From Hormiphora californensis (lineage: Eukaryota; Ctenophora; Tentaculata; Cydippida; Pleurobrachiidae), in assembly GCA_020137815.1 (NCBI GenBank), contig CM035358.1:5421488-5485487 (forward strand): a stretch of 64,000 nucleotides of DNA, given 5' to 3'. Below are positions 12,058 through 26,500 of the stretch, in pieces. The notes beneath the pieces are model-generated. The model was given only the letters and a program-made list of their open reading frames with translations. It searched no databases and was not told the origin of the DNA. Both the position numbers and the translations under genes were made by a program. The first letter of the stretch is position 1, and each line of letters begins with the position of its first letter.

Positions 12058-12484
12058 AACGGTTCTACTTAATGTCACTCTATTGTAGCCCATCTGGTGC
12101 CAACTTGTCTCACTCGAGTAAGTTACCCAACCATCTAATTAGGACTGCATTTGTGCCCTCAAAATGCCAACAGCTATGTTACCCCCGAGCCCCGGAGGGC
12201 GGATGACATATCATTTATCTGCAGCTGGGGCCTCCAGGGTTGCTTTGCTCGACCCTGTTTGACCCCGCCCCGCACGGGGAAACATATTTTTGAATAATAA
12301 AATTCCAGGATATGCCCCGAGTTCTCGCAAGGCCTGCTGAAGGAATTGAAACCGCACTATAAATTAAATTAAGGAACAAGATAGATAATATCTTCACTCG
12401 CTGCATTCTCACATTTCTCTCTTTTCTCACACAACACGCCCTACTGTACAACAGTTGAAGGGAAAACATACAGCGGGCTGATCT

Positions 12485-12625
12485 CGGGGTGGAAGGGTCA
12501 TAGGTTAGAGCAATGTACATGTAATGCAAAGGTTGTCGGTTCGAGCCCGGCCCTCGCCAGATATTTTTCTAGTTTCCTCCCTAATCCTGATCAGATCTCA
12601 TTATAATAAATTAAAATAAATTAAA
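12485..12625 (+). mobile_element. tRNA-derived SINE-like element
   Basis: ATAGGTTAGAGCA resembles a pol III A box and, 35 bp on, GGTTCGAGCCC is a good B box, with TGCAAAGGTTGTC between, as in many invertebrate SINE heads. The arms do not fold into a complete tRNA. An AT-rich tail (AATAAATTAAAATAAATTAAAT) ends near 12625. Confidence 0.55.
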
Positions 12626-12772
12626 TCTATTATAGCAACACACACAAACTGCTACATGATGTTTGTGTTAGAATAATTCATCCCAATTCCTCAATAGTCT
12701 GGCGCTAACGATTTGTTATTATATGTTCCAAATCTAGAACTTAGATTCTAAGCGTCCTTTGAGAGAGGGTCG

Positions 12773-12850
12773 AGCTGTCAGAACGTTGGCCTGACCTTAC
12801 TCTCATTTATTTCACATTTGAGAACAGTGGTCAGAGTAAGGTTCGAGCAA
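12773..12850. mobile_element. Short MITE (CTGTCAGAxCxTTGGCCTGAC family), copy 1
   Basis: GCTGTCAGAACGTTGGCCTGACC at the left, ACTCTCATTT then GAGAACAGTGGTCAGAG at the right. Better copies are at 30832 and 56850. Confidence 0.55.
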
Positions 12851-13010
12851 GGCAAGTTGCAAAGGGTGTTGAAGAGCTGTGAAAGTAATCAGCAATATTA
12901 AAAACCATCGAGCATGTTTTGGAGACTCTACACACTCACAGATTATTATTACAAGCAAGAGCTAGAAATCTCGCATTAATATAATTGTAGTGTGTACTAT
13001 GTAACATGTA

Positions 13011-13165
13011 CAGTCGGACCCCGATTTACCGGGATCATGCTTTGAGGCCAAAAGGAGTTTACCCGGTAAATCGGGTGCCCATTTTTATATAGATCAGTAT
13101 GAAATAAACATTGTTCATTCCCTATATCAGGGGAAATTTATCCGTCCGCTAAATCGGGGTCCGGT
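13011..13165. mobile_element. TA-flanked MITE (CAGTCGGACCCCG family), copy 2
   Basis: Left end TA/CAGTCGGACCCCGATTTACC; right end AAATCGGGGTCCGG, decayed. Confidence 0.7.
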
Positions 13166-13357
13166 TTTAAATTTATGAAAAAGACACACAATACACAACA
13201 ATACATAATACGACTGCAACGTATGGCACACACAATGTTTAAAATACACGGACTAAACATTGTCGTGTAAAAAAAACAAGCCGTATTGAAAGGCACACCC
13301 AGTAGAAATTCAAAGCAATTTATGTCATATTGCTAGTAGACTGTAACAGGCGGTGAT

Positions 13358-13434
13358 AGGGATCCCTAAAAAAGTTCAGTATTTACACAGCGTTTACACA
13401 GTCTTTACACAGTCGTTACACCCAGAGCGGCGCG
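13358..13434. mobile_element. Half copy of the AGGGATCCCTAAAAAAGTTC palindrome
   Basis: Matches one arm of the palindrome at 30055-30254, followed by expanded TTTACACAG repeats. The other arm is missing. Confidence 0.7.
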
Positions 13435-13616
13435 TGCTGCGTTTTGCAGCTTTTTCTAAGAAAATATTGGATTGTGTGCTGCACAATTGAGTAAATTGAG
13501 CAGTGTATGTCGATGTAAAACGATTACAAGGATATAGGATATATTATGAGGGGTATGCAACAATTCAGGAATTTATAGAAGGCACGCGGTCAAAGGGAGA
13601 GTATCAGGCTGTTATA

Positions 13617-13757
13617 CAGTCGGACCCCGATTTACCGGGAGGATAATATTCCCCCAAAATAGGAAATTAAAAGTATTTGACCCCGATATACCGGGCACCC
13701 CGATTTACCGGGTAAAATCCTTTCCTCCGAGGATCCCGGTAAATCGGGGTCCGACTG
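13617..13757. mobile_element. TA-flanked MITE (CAGTCGGACCCCG family), copy 3
   Basis: Long inverted termini: CAGTCGGACCCCGATTTACC at the left, and the reverse complement ending CGGGGTCCGACTG at the right. Confidence 0.85.
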
Positions 13758-14681
13758 TTATAGTAGTGTCTTGCAGGAGATGCACTGCAAACAAATATGT
13801 CTCATAAAGATGTGAAACCAGACGTATTTGAAATAGTCAACCCGCCAATATATTCAAAGTCATAAACAAGATAATGAACATTTATAAGGGCACTTTTAGA
13901 TTTGATTTGATAATAAGCCTAAAATGAAGCCATAGGACATGCAAAGTGCAATTTCAGGAAAAATGAAGATGGAATTTGGGAAGTCCTTGGAGTTGGTTGT
14001 TCAACTTCCCTTAGCATGATGGATTATATTATATAACTAGAAAGCCCGTTGAAGTAGAGCACCGGTTGACCCAAATACCCACACTATCTCTCACCCAGAG
14101 CACTCAGCACCCCTCTCAACCGCTGCACCAACATCGGAGAGATTTAAGAAATAAAACACGTGTTTTTATAAGTTGAAACAATTTTTGTATCAAATCAAGC
14201 AATATATCAGCTGTTCCTCCGTTTTGTATTCTTCGTATCGTTCATTTTACACAGATATGGCTTTGCACTTTGTTGGGAGGCTCTTGCTAAGATGGATGAT
14301 GGTAGTGTAACTTGACTTGCATGTAGTTGACAACTTGACCATTCTTTAGCTTTATTGAGTCAATCTAAGAGAGAAGAAGTGAATAGTATATACACAGAAT
14401 TGGTTTTTACAGATTTTAATAAAAAGACGTGTTCATGGATGATATGTGACTCAGCCATTGGGATTCTGAGTTGCAGTTTACATCCACATATGTTTGGAAT
14501 TTTGGTTTTTATAAAATGAATTTGTATTGATTAAATTAATGATTTAAAGTTGAGAACATGTACGATGATGTAAGGAGTTGAAAATTTTATTGATTGGACT
14601 AAATTATGGGACATATGTGGATGCCCTCACTTGGCACAATCATAGATTGGTAAGATCATTGGAAAATCAATAATCAATAAA

Positions 14682-17600
14682 TTAACGAATTGTAAAATCA
14701 TGAACAACATTTAAAGTCCTAACTAAGTTATTACCTTTGTCGTAGAGCTGGGAGATACCATTTTTTACCTGAATAAAGATGCTACTATACCGCTTAGCTC
14801 TTGAGAATGCAACGTAGAGCTGGCCATGTGAGAAGACTGGAGAGGGTAAGTAGATTCCAACAGTGTCGAACTCCTGGCCTTGGGACTTGTTGATGGTGAT
14901 GCAGTAGGACAGAATGATAGGGAATTGCAAACGTTCAAATCTGAAAGGAAAAGCAGTATCTGAGGGACATAATTTAATGCGTGGAATAAAAGCCTCCCTG
15001 CCTATAAAATTACTGTTGCCACTAATTATCCTAACCTTCAAAACATTCCTACCTAACATAACTACTTGTAATCGAGTTCCATTGCACAGGCCGTTCCTAG
15101 GATCTAAATTTCTCAATAGCATTACAGTACAACCTTGTTTGAGCTTGAGTAGGTGAGGTGGAAGTCCGCCGATTCTTAAACTGTTGAGGAACTCTGTAGT
15201 GATTTGTCGGACTTGAGTGTTCTCGTCCTCAACAACTCGATCAACACTCAAGTATTCCCTGGGTAATGTTTGTGGTTCATATCTGTCTAAAATCGAATCA
15301 TTAAGTTTGTCAGCGTCGTCATTTAGTGGTGTTACAATCACAGATCTAGATCGGTCAGTGTTAAAATCAGGGAAAACGGAGGTAGCTATGTCGTCAGTAA
15401 AATTACAGTCAGTTGGAATGTCAACTTCACCTCGAGTTCCTTCAGCGCTGGTGAGGGTTCCGTCTCCCAACGCCAACAGCCAGGTCTTGAAGGAAGTCTC
15501 TGCAGGGTCTGCTCGCACGTTCTTTGTCAGGTCCAAGAGTGTCACGTATTTCCAAAGGGGCGACCTGAAAATGCAGTTTTCAATGATCACGGGAGTGGAA
15601 GCCCTGGGAACAATGGGGAGGGTTTGCCTAAAATCACCGGCCATTAAAATCAACTTTCCACCGAACGGTACACTGTTGTTGGTGATGTCACGGAGCAGGA
15701 TGTCGATGGCCCTAAGTGCATCCAGCGGTATCATACTGGCTTCGTCTATGAATATCAAGCTGAGGGAACGAAGGTGGTCAGCTTGTTTTGAGTTCGGTCT
15801 TACCGAACATGTGGATGTACTATTGATAGGCACGGGTAACTTGAACAATGAGCACAAAGTTGTCCCTGCTATCAATAGTGTTCCTGCAATCCCTGTCCAA
15901 GCAGCATTTGCGAAATTAAGTGAGTTGGCAATACAATACATGGACAGGGTGTTGGCCAAGAACGTCTTCCCGCATCCACCACTCGCACGAATGAAGTAGA
16001 TACGGGGTCTGTCAAAGGAGGGGGTTGCTCCATGGGAAAGCTCGTGGATAATTGTGTCAGCTATGAACTTCTGCTCTTCGTTCAGCTTCTCCAAATTATC
16101 CTCGGCCATGAGGGTATAGTCGTCAGTGTCATAGTCGGAAGTAGGCAGTCGCGTAATTGGGGAGGGTAAATCAAAACCAAAGTTAGTAATGGGGATACGA
16201 TAAACTGACATTAAAGAGGAATGGATACTCATCAAGGCATGTTGGTGAGATTCCTCCTCGGTAAAGTGGTTGAAGTGGATGAAATCCTCAGACATGTCGT
16301 CCTTAAAATCTCTCCAGATATCTAATGGGGATGATGTGTTACAGTTGGCTAATACAGTCGCAAATAAGAAGCGAAGCTGACTTGGTGTAGAAGTCAGTTT
16401 CGCTTCATTCATACAATCAATCCAAGTCTGGTCTGACTCTAAAATACCCATAGCCCGGCAAGTGGCCTCGAACGTGTCGTAGACAACACCCTCGTGCGTC
16501 TTCAAGTCCCTGAAAGAAGTAGCACCGCGGGCTCGCAGTAAAATTAAACGAAGATAAAATCGATCTGTGTCTCTTGGTGAAACATAGTATATCCTAGGAA
16601 CAATCTTTAAAATATCACTATTACCTACACTCCTCTTTCTAACCACCCACCCTTTATTACCGGTGTATGTGTAGAAATAAGGAATCTCGGAGTATAGATG
16701 ACGGCGTGCTGAGTGGTCCTTGGCGTTGAGAGACATCCAGTGAGTCAATGTAGTGCCAGAGTCCCGCTCAAGTACGTCGTCAGGCAATTCTCCTGTACGA
16801 AAATGTATCATATGGTTGTTTTCAAGGTGAACAGCAAGCCTCACAATAGCGTGACTTTTGGAACATAAATTGAATTCGCGAATACGCCAAACAGCCTCCA
16901 TTGCAGCTATATATCGGCAGTCGACATATTCGCGAATTTCGTCTAACTGATCACGTGAACTTACCGTTTTCTCTACATACGCACTGTCGTAACCTTTATG
17001 CAAATACTTAAATAGATATTTAATAGAACTAACTGACATGCAAGCCTCTGTATTAATGTGTGACCTATATTTTAGCAAGAGGTAAGGATTGTAGGGGACA
17101 ACGTACCTATTATCCAGATAATTACCATTCCCCTGATCGATGCGAGGTCCATCCTTCCTACGCTTGTAGATGACTCTCCCAGTGTCACTGTCGAAGCTCG
17201 TACTGTCCGCAAAGTCCTTAGGGAAGCCTTTGGTACAGTTGGAGTTGCCTTGTTGCAAACAGCGACCTGGGGAGCACTGGTGCATCATCGTTGTACTTAC
17301 AATACTATATAACTCTGGCTCTAACTCGGGATCAGGAATCTCAGCTCTGATAAATCTATCTATCTGATCTACTCTCTTTAACTTGTGCTCACCTTTAAGC
17401 CATAACGCTAAATGAGTGTGTGGCAAACCTCTCTTCTGGAACTCGATGACGCTAGTGATGGCCTCCTGCTCGCCGAATACAAACCTCATGTCCTTGTAGA
17501 ATTCGTCTGTGTGTAGTTTGTAAGTCGCAGTAACAATGTCGGGTCGGTCATTTGGCTGAAGTTTAGGTGGGCCCTGCAAATACTGATTACCAAGGTTGTC

Positions 17601-19542
17601 TACTATATCGGGGTGAGATGGGTTGCACGTGTACGTAATAAAAAAGTCGGGTTTAGAAAATTTAGCGGTAAGCGCCATGCTGTCTTGGTACTGCTGTTGC
17701 AGCCAGCGCTTACCGCCAGTAAAACTGGAGGGTAAAATGGAGGGGATACCGGGATTGTACTCACAATCCCCATTGTTGGCATCCTCTCGGTGCATCATAA
17801 GTCCCTCAGAAGTTTCCTTTCGGTAGTCAGGTTGGTTCGTTCGTAGGTACAGAAGACGACCCGCCTCAATCCGAACCTGTAAAATGTAATTTTAGAAATA
17901 TAATTATCATGGACACGACACATAATCTTAATTAAAAGATAGGAAGAGAGAGATATAATGAGAGTGAAAGAGAGCGATAGTGAGAGTGAAATATAGTATT
18001 TACCTGGTGATCAACAGTAAACTGCTGAAAGAGTTTTCTGCTGAAGTGAAGTGGTGAAAATGGGGTTGCACGGAAAGCTATACGGTGCTGGGCAAATTCA
18101 AGAGCAGTGAGTCTTGATCGGCCATTAAGTTGTTTTTGATCGGGACACCAACCTTGCTCACCTATGAAAGAAGGAATGATAAGAAAATGAAAACAAATCA
18201 TCCTAATCAAAAACAGTGATAGAAGAAGTTGATTAGTAGTGATATTAATTTACTTACCATGGGGGAACAGCAGAGGGTATGTCATGGGGTCGAGATGGTT
18301 GGAGCAGTGACTGATCTGTTGTAAACCATAGTCCAGTCTAATTGGAAACTGATACCTTAGGAATTGTGTGTTATTCTTAGTTGCAGTGAATAGTTGTTGT
18401 CTTAAAAGAACTGATTTCCTACCACAGTCGTAACTACATTTAATCGTCATTGTCTGTCGATCGATACACTTTACCGTCAGTCTAGTGTTGATGTCCAAGT
18501 CAGATACTCCCGGGACAGCGGCCAAAAGCACAACTCTGCAGTAGTTCTTGAGGCGAAGACGGTGTCGAGGAAGTGTAGGATGGTCGAATTCACGCATGTC
18601 AGTCAGGCTAAGAGCACTACCTGAAAGGGCATTGTTAGAAGTGTTTTCACTAAAAAACTCGTGTAATTCACCACCACGTGCATCTAATGCACGCTCAGCA
18701 TCTTTGTAGACGGTGAAACCGGGAGCTGAAGGCATCCCTGAATCATCGCCTACAAAGATAGCTGCGACATCACCCTCATGAACAGGGGTGTTGTAGGTCC
18801 TCGTATCAGAACCTCGCCTGAAAAACATGCTCACAGAGCGGGGGTTAGTGGGACTCCTCTCTGTCTCTTCTCTCTCTACCTGGGCCATTCTAATGAAATC
18901 ATTCTTATACGGGTTGTTAATATCAGAGAAGATCCTATGAATAAATGACATCAAACTAAGATCACAGCCAGAGTTACTTGGGTGGTTGAGACGATGTTGC
19001 AGAGCTCCACTCCCTTCAATAACGTAGAGTTGACTGAACTGCGGAACATCGCTCTCGTGCCCATGTAGAACTCCCACACTGTGACGGATCTGGCCATGTA
19101 CTCGGAAAGTGTAAGGTCCTGGTCTTCCTGCTAATAATTTGTCTTCATTAGAATTTTGGGACGCGAAGGAAAAGGCAGAATTAAAGCTCCTAATATTGTC
19201 AAAAAAATTTGAAAGTGGTCCTATTCCTAGTGTTGGGTCAGTAATAGCGCCTGTAATAAGTAGTTGAAGGTCCTCGGGGTAGGGTTGTAGACGACACTGA
19301 GCAGGCAAGACAGACTTCCCACCATTACAGCAAGAAGAGGTCTTGTGAAGCTCCTGCTCGTACAGCAACGCACCACAGCCCCAAGTACAGGATCTATCAC
19401 GCAAACCTAGTCTGAATAGAGTGGGGGTTATATCACGATCAATAGCAGCAGTCTCTAGTCGTGAAAGCAATTGTCTGTGGTCGCGGGCTAGTCGTTGCTG
19501 TCGCTGTCTGTCACGGAGTTGTTGTCTCTGTTCGTCAGTCAT
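14682..19542 (-). CDS. Helitron Rep/Pif1-like helicase (RepHel)
   Basis: Three exons join in phase: 18258-19542, 18004-18161 and 14682-17876, about 1,545 residues. The first carries a Helitron N-terminal domain (QLYVIEGSGALQHR..., ending DPMTYPLLFPHG). The third carries the HUH-type Rep endonuclease, with GLPHTHLAL (HxH near 17412-17420) and the Tyr region YLFKYLHKGYD. The C-terminal half is a Pif1-type superfamily 1 helicase: Walker A GGCGKT near 15960-15985, Walker B IFIDEAS, then TINKSQGQ and YVAFSRAK. It would nick, unwind and copy the element by rolling-circle replication in the nucleus. Both small introns are GT-AG. The ATG at 19542 is preceded by an in-frame stop, and an upstream frame (19548-20012) overlaps the expected N-terminus. 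No internal stop was seen in the catalytic domains, so the copy could be recent. Confidence 0.9.
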
Positions 19543-19547
19543 ACTTG

Positions 19548-20012
19548 CTACCTGTTGACGTCTCTTTCGTTCCTGGAAGCTCTGTTAGCAGCATCTCGAT
19601 CTCTCCTAACACTATTCAAAGACTCACTATTCTCCTGTCTATAAGCTCTCTGGCTAGAATTCAAATCATCCCTATTCTGAGCCCTATTTAAAGTCTGATT
19701 CCTATTTCTAGTTTCCCTATTAACAGCAATATAATCTCTCTGATTACTATTTACCTGTTCCCTATTCTCTTCTCGGTACTCACGCTGGGATGCATTGACA
19801 GCATCACGGTTGTCTTGGCGGTGTTGACGTCTGAGAATATCGATATCTTGACGGTGTTCCTGGCTGTAGAGTCGCATCTGCTCCAAGCGGTCGGCACAGA
19901 GTCCGGTACTTGGGCCAGGTAGCTCGTCCGTGGCTGAAACACTCTGTACATCAGTATCAAAGATATCAGAATCAACTTGCATTAGGTTAGAGTTTGACAT
20001 GATAGCAGACAA
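19548..20012 (-). CDS. Helitron N-terminal Arg/Asn/Gln-rich frame
   Basis: 154 codons directly upstream of the RepHel frame, ending TAG six bases before its ATG and in a different frame. After an acidic, Ser-rich start it becomes a repetitive hydrophilic region with the pattern RxxNRxxxNxxQR. Such Arg-rich repeats often precede the Helitron N-domain. It may be the true N-terminus separated by a single frameshift, an upstream ORF, or joined by splicing (an AACAG/GTAGCAAG donor-like site lies at its end). I cannot decide from sequence. Confidence 0.5.
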   Translation of the reverse strand: MSAIMSNSNLMQVDSDIFDTDVQSVSATDELPGPSTGLCADRLEQMRLYSQEHRQDIDILRRQHRQDNRDAVNASQREYREENREQVNSNQRDYIAVNRETRNRNQTLNRAQNRDDLNSSQRAYRQENSESLNSVRRDRDAANRASRNERDVNR

Positions 20013-20470
20013 TCAATAACGAAGAAATCACTTAACTTTGCTTGTAGTGGTGAGAAATATCACAGAGGTATCGAGTTGCAACGTAATACAGAGCAAAGCG
20101 AAGGTAAAGAAAATAACAGTAGTGGCACTTTTCAGGAATGCTCCTTCATAAAATATTTTGGTGCAAAGTTATCAAAAGTTGATTTTCAGGCTCCAGGAAT
20201 TTCTCTCCACATCAAAATACACAGCACGTGCATTTCTATTGTACCCCCCACTACCTCCAATACCCCTCCCAGGGCACCTCCTTGGCAACCCCCCACCATT
20301 TGCACGTGGGATACTCCATCATACTCATCACGCCACGCATTTGCTTATTATAATAAGGATATGGATTATCATACTACTTACTAAGCAAATTGTGTAACGG
20401 AGATCACCTAGCAACTACACTTGCACGTGCAATTATTAGAGGGACTTGGAGACCTATCTGCCGGTTGTAG

Positions 20471-20806
20471 TTGGGTACCAAGGGCCAATTCAATTCTGCA
20501 CGTGCATTCTTTTACAATTCTGTCCTGATGTCTAGCTCTTCCACCCAAGCGCTATTCGGCAACGGTTATATAGGTCCAGAAGATCTGCTGCTGTCAGGGA
20601 GCAGGCTAGAGAATATGACAGATTACGCCAACGTGTTCAAGCGAGCCAATCAACGGACAACGACTACGGATAGCTTTACCCAACGTCGCCCAAGGGTGAT
20701 TACTCCAGTCGAATATAGAAATCTCCGAATCGGCTACATAGCGGCGAAGTTTTCACGTGATGAGTTTCTGGAACAGCACTGCACCTCCATGACATTGATC
20801 TCTTAA
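20471..20806 (+). CDS. Unrecognised 111-codon ORF inside the Helitron
   Basis: Plus-strand frame divergent from RepHel, with normal amino-acid composition and no repeats. The first good ATG may be the internal one before SSSSTQALFGNGY. No domain recognised. It could be captured host sequence, a second element-encoded protein, or a chance frame. CACGTGCA boxes recur just upstream (20225, 20302, 20424, 20498). Confidence 0.25.
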   Translation: MGTKGQFNSARAFFYNSVLMSSSSTQALFGNGYIGPEDLLLSGSRLENMTDYANVFKRANQRTTTTDSFTQRRPRVITPVEYRNLRIGYIAAKFSRDEFLEQHCTSMTLIS

Positions 20807-21014
20807 ATTCGCACCTTGACATTGTCAGGAAGCCCAGAGCGTACAACAACATGGGTAGGGAGAAAGTGAGAGATAGGCTAGGAACGGATGGTGCATGTGA
20901 TGTCAGCGTTCCCTAATCCAGCTACCATTTCCCCGAAATTCGCCCGTAGGGCGAACGGGCCTACTAGTATTATATAATATGTATTATAATCCATCATGCT
21001 AAGGGAAGTTGAAC

Positions 21015-23273
<2,259 letters not shown>

Positions 23274-23282
23274 TATAAAAGG
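23274..23282 (+). promoter_or_regulatory. TATA box of gene A and 5' UTR intron
   Basis: TATAAAAGG lies 270 bp upstream of the ATG. A donor ACTG/GTGAGT at 23354/23355 and an acceptor CCAACAG at 23526 would remove most of this distance as a 5' UTR intron. Gene B has a matching TATAAAAG, which supports the assignment. Confidence 0.6.
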
Positions 23283-23542
23283 AGGATGGATTATGGTTTT
23301 CACACCAGTCCTAAGCCAGTTGTGATCCTATCTAGTGCTCCAATATAACTACTGGTGAGTCCCAGTGCAGTTTCCCGGTGTTTCTCATTTAGATGGGCTG
23401 AAAAGAGCATCCTAGGGCCCTATTTTGGGCCTATTTGGAACTTTGCCCGTACCAGTGCGATCCCGTGGCTGTAATTTCCCTATAAACTTCAACAATTCCT
23501 AGTTTTCGACTATATATCCCCAACAGGCCGTATTATCCTACA

Positions 23543-26500
23543 ATGAGGGTACTCCTGTGTTTAGCAGTGGTGATTGCCGCCGCCAGCGCTCTTCCCGGCA
23601 ATGCGGCCGAGATCAAGGCTAAATTTGATGGTACGTGGGATCAGACCTAGAGTCAATTAGACCTAGATTTTTAGCTCATTTCACATTTCTTGTCATATCA
23701 GCTTCATATCCCAAAATAGGGAACTGATCAACCCTGTACTGTTCCCAATTACCCTTACCACTTCTCCTTGTTTTCTAAAACCCAACCTTCCTTCAGCGCT
23801 CATCCAGAAGGATGGTATAGAATTGAGCAAGAAACAGTACGCATTCCGACTAAGACAATTTGTCAAACACTACAAGGCTGCAGATAAGAAGACGTGAGTT
23901 GATTCATCCCTTTGTGACGTAATTCACGTACTTTTACCGAAATTGAAAGTTCATATCAAAACTTTCGTACGTTTTTGTGGCCCCAGTTATCGACAAAACT
24001 TATTTGAATTTAGTTTTTGATATGCATATAATTTCAGGAAGATCACCTGGGACCTAGCTATGTCTAAAGTTGAAAAGGAAAGGCGAAAGGGAGGTCGAAG
24101 AGACCCGGACGTGAAAGCCAACGTGGCACTTCAGAAGCGAGAGGTAGAAAATGATATGGTCATCATAGCTCAGTAGGAACTGACAGAATTAGGAAATACT
24201 AGTCCCTGATTGGCTGATAACCAGTCACGTGACCTAAATAACGAGCTATGATTGGTTGTTTACTTGTTTCGGTCGGTTCCCGTAGTTCAGTAATGACAAA
24301 AAACTTTGGGACTGAGAAACTGTACTAGAACAATAAGTTTTTTGCAAAATAAAACAATAAGTTTGAACCTTTCAAGTGACTCTGACCATTTCTGTTAAAA
24401 ACATGGTCCAGGCAGTAAAAGTGTGAATATTTTCTCTCAAATAGTTTCACTATTATACAAACACACAGACCTGTATTTTCAATTTGCCCCGTACCCTTTA
24501 GGGACGATAATACCCGACAGAATTCTTTAAAACTTTCTGGAGACATTGAACCTATTTGACTTTGAACCTAAGTATCTGAACATAGGAAAAATAAATTTGG
24601 TTCTACATTCTATATTTCTATCTATGGCCAAATCGTCCCCAAAGGGTTAAGATAATTGTAGCCATTGAAGAAAGTCTGACTTAATCGTATTTCAGGAGGA
24701 AGAGCTGTTGGTAACCCGAGCACCCTCTGCCTACGATTCCCGATCCAGCATTGGACTGAATGATGCTGTGAACCAGGGCAGCTGTGGAAACTGCTACCTT
24801 CACACATGTGAGTCCTGTCTCAGAGAGGTCCTAGTGCCTGCATATAAATTTCCTGCACTCTCTCCCGGCCAAAACCTCCCCTTATTTCAGATTCCTGCAC
24901 TCAGCCTTAACTTCTCTCCCGACCCAATCCTGTCCTCATTTCTCTCCGGCAATTGGCATCCAATTTAGTCTCTCCCCCACATTTCTACAATCTACAGACA
25001 AGACGTGCATATTGGTTCTATTTATACATCTCCTTATTTCAGTTGTTGCTGCCGTTGAGGTTGCCTACAAGAAACAGACGGGCCAGCTGAAAAAGTTTTC
25101 TGAACAGGAAATGACTGACTGCTTCTACAAGGGTTGTGACGGAGGTGATTACAGATACGTAAGTCCACCTATAGCAAATTGAGGCAATGGTACCAGCTTA
25201 TTTAGACTTAAAGAATGCTTTGTATATTCAAAATCCAGTATTGATTGCTAAATTCAAAGTGTTAACATGGCACTCTCTTTCAGGTGTCCAACTATATGAG
25301 CTACACAGACAAGCTGGGTCTGAGGACAGCATATGGACCATACAAGAGCACGCCACTGACCTGTCGTGCACCAACCACCCAGGATGCCTTGGAAGGGATT
25401 CAGGTAATCAACTGTTAATTAATAATTAATTAATAGTGGCTGAATAACTGGACGTAGGTCATTGACAGTCAGACACATCTACTACAACTCTATTCAATCA
25501 AACAAGTAACTTCCTTCATGTAACACCCAACCAATCCATGAAACATCCCTTACTCATCAAATTCTCCCACCTAGGTAACTGGCTTCGTGGACGTCACACC
25601 CGACACCCTGGAGGCAGCCATTGTGAAATATGGAGCCGTTATGACCTGCATGGATTGGCCGGAGAGCAGAAGTAAGTAAACTAGTAGAATCATATGTGTT
25701 AGGCATCTCACCCACTAGAGTGGTCATGTCGGTCATGTCCATCACACTAACCCTTTCTCACTCGCTAGAGTGGTCATGTCCATCATGCTAACCCTTTCTC
25801 ACTCGCTAATGGAGAGTGGTGAGGCATCACACTGACACCGATTGCCTGGTGTTCACTCGACACAGCCCCAGCTATGTGATTCACTTGATAGCATGCACCC
25901 CTTCCCCTCCCCAGCTATGTGATTCACTTGATAACATGCACCCCTCCTCTTCCTAGGTGATCCCTGTTATATGGGAGACTATGAGGCTGGTGAAGTATTC
26001 CAAGGAAAGAGATACGCAGCGGGTGATGCTAACGGGTGTAACCATGCTGTTCTAATTGTCGGGTAGGTCGCCTATAATATTAGCTACCACCAATAATCAA
26101 TATCCCCCTGATCCCAATTTACATGCTGTAGCTTACACCATCCGCCCTCTCAGGTACACCCCAAGCTATCTGATTGTAAGAAACAGCCACGGGAAGTCTT
26201 TTGGTGACGAAGGTTACTTTAAAATCAAGAAGGGTATCAATGCATGTGGTGTGGAAGATATCATGGCGGTAGGATATTATATTAGATTATCTAGAATTTG
26301 AATTCTATAATCAATTGAGTTTTAAAATGGTCAAACACTATCTATATGTTGCTGTTACCGTTTTTCGCTGATTCAAACAATATAAACCAACCATAAGAGA
26401 CAATCAACAAATAACAAAAAACCATGTGCAGGCTGTAGTAACTGAAAGAAGACGAGGTAGTAAATCCCTAGCCAGCAACAAATGTCCCCGAGATAAGCCT

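Larger units (their letters stand above)
13999..21014 (-). mobile_element. Helitron (autonomous type), about 7.0 kb, flanked by inverted repeats
   Basis: Encodes a Rep/helicase gene on the minus strand. The inner edges read CTAGAAAGCCCGTT (14037-14050) and, reversed, CTAGTAGGCCCGTT (20954-20967). A 7-bp stem with GTA loop (20939-20955) lies 8 nt before a CTAG/T on the plus strand, the layout of a Helitron 3' end. Outside these edges an inverted repeat, perfect over about 30 bp (GTTCAACTTCCC...), runs from 13999 to about 14036 and from about 20968 to 21014. Either the element has Helitron2-like inverted ends, or it inserted into the AT-rich centre of an older palindromic element. No TC 5' end was found. 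Confidence 0.8.

Noticed and set aside
12485-12560. Functional tRNA gene
   Set aside because: Good B box but arms do not pair into a tRNA; better explained as a SINE head.
15217-15999. 260-codon plus-strand frame inside the Helitron
   Set aside because: Antisense shadow of the conserved Pif1-like helicase domain; no start context, splice sites or own motifs.
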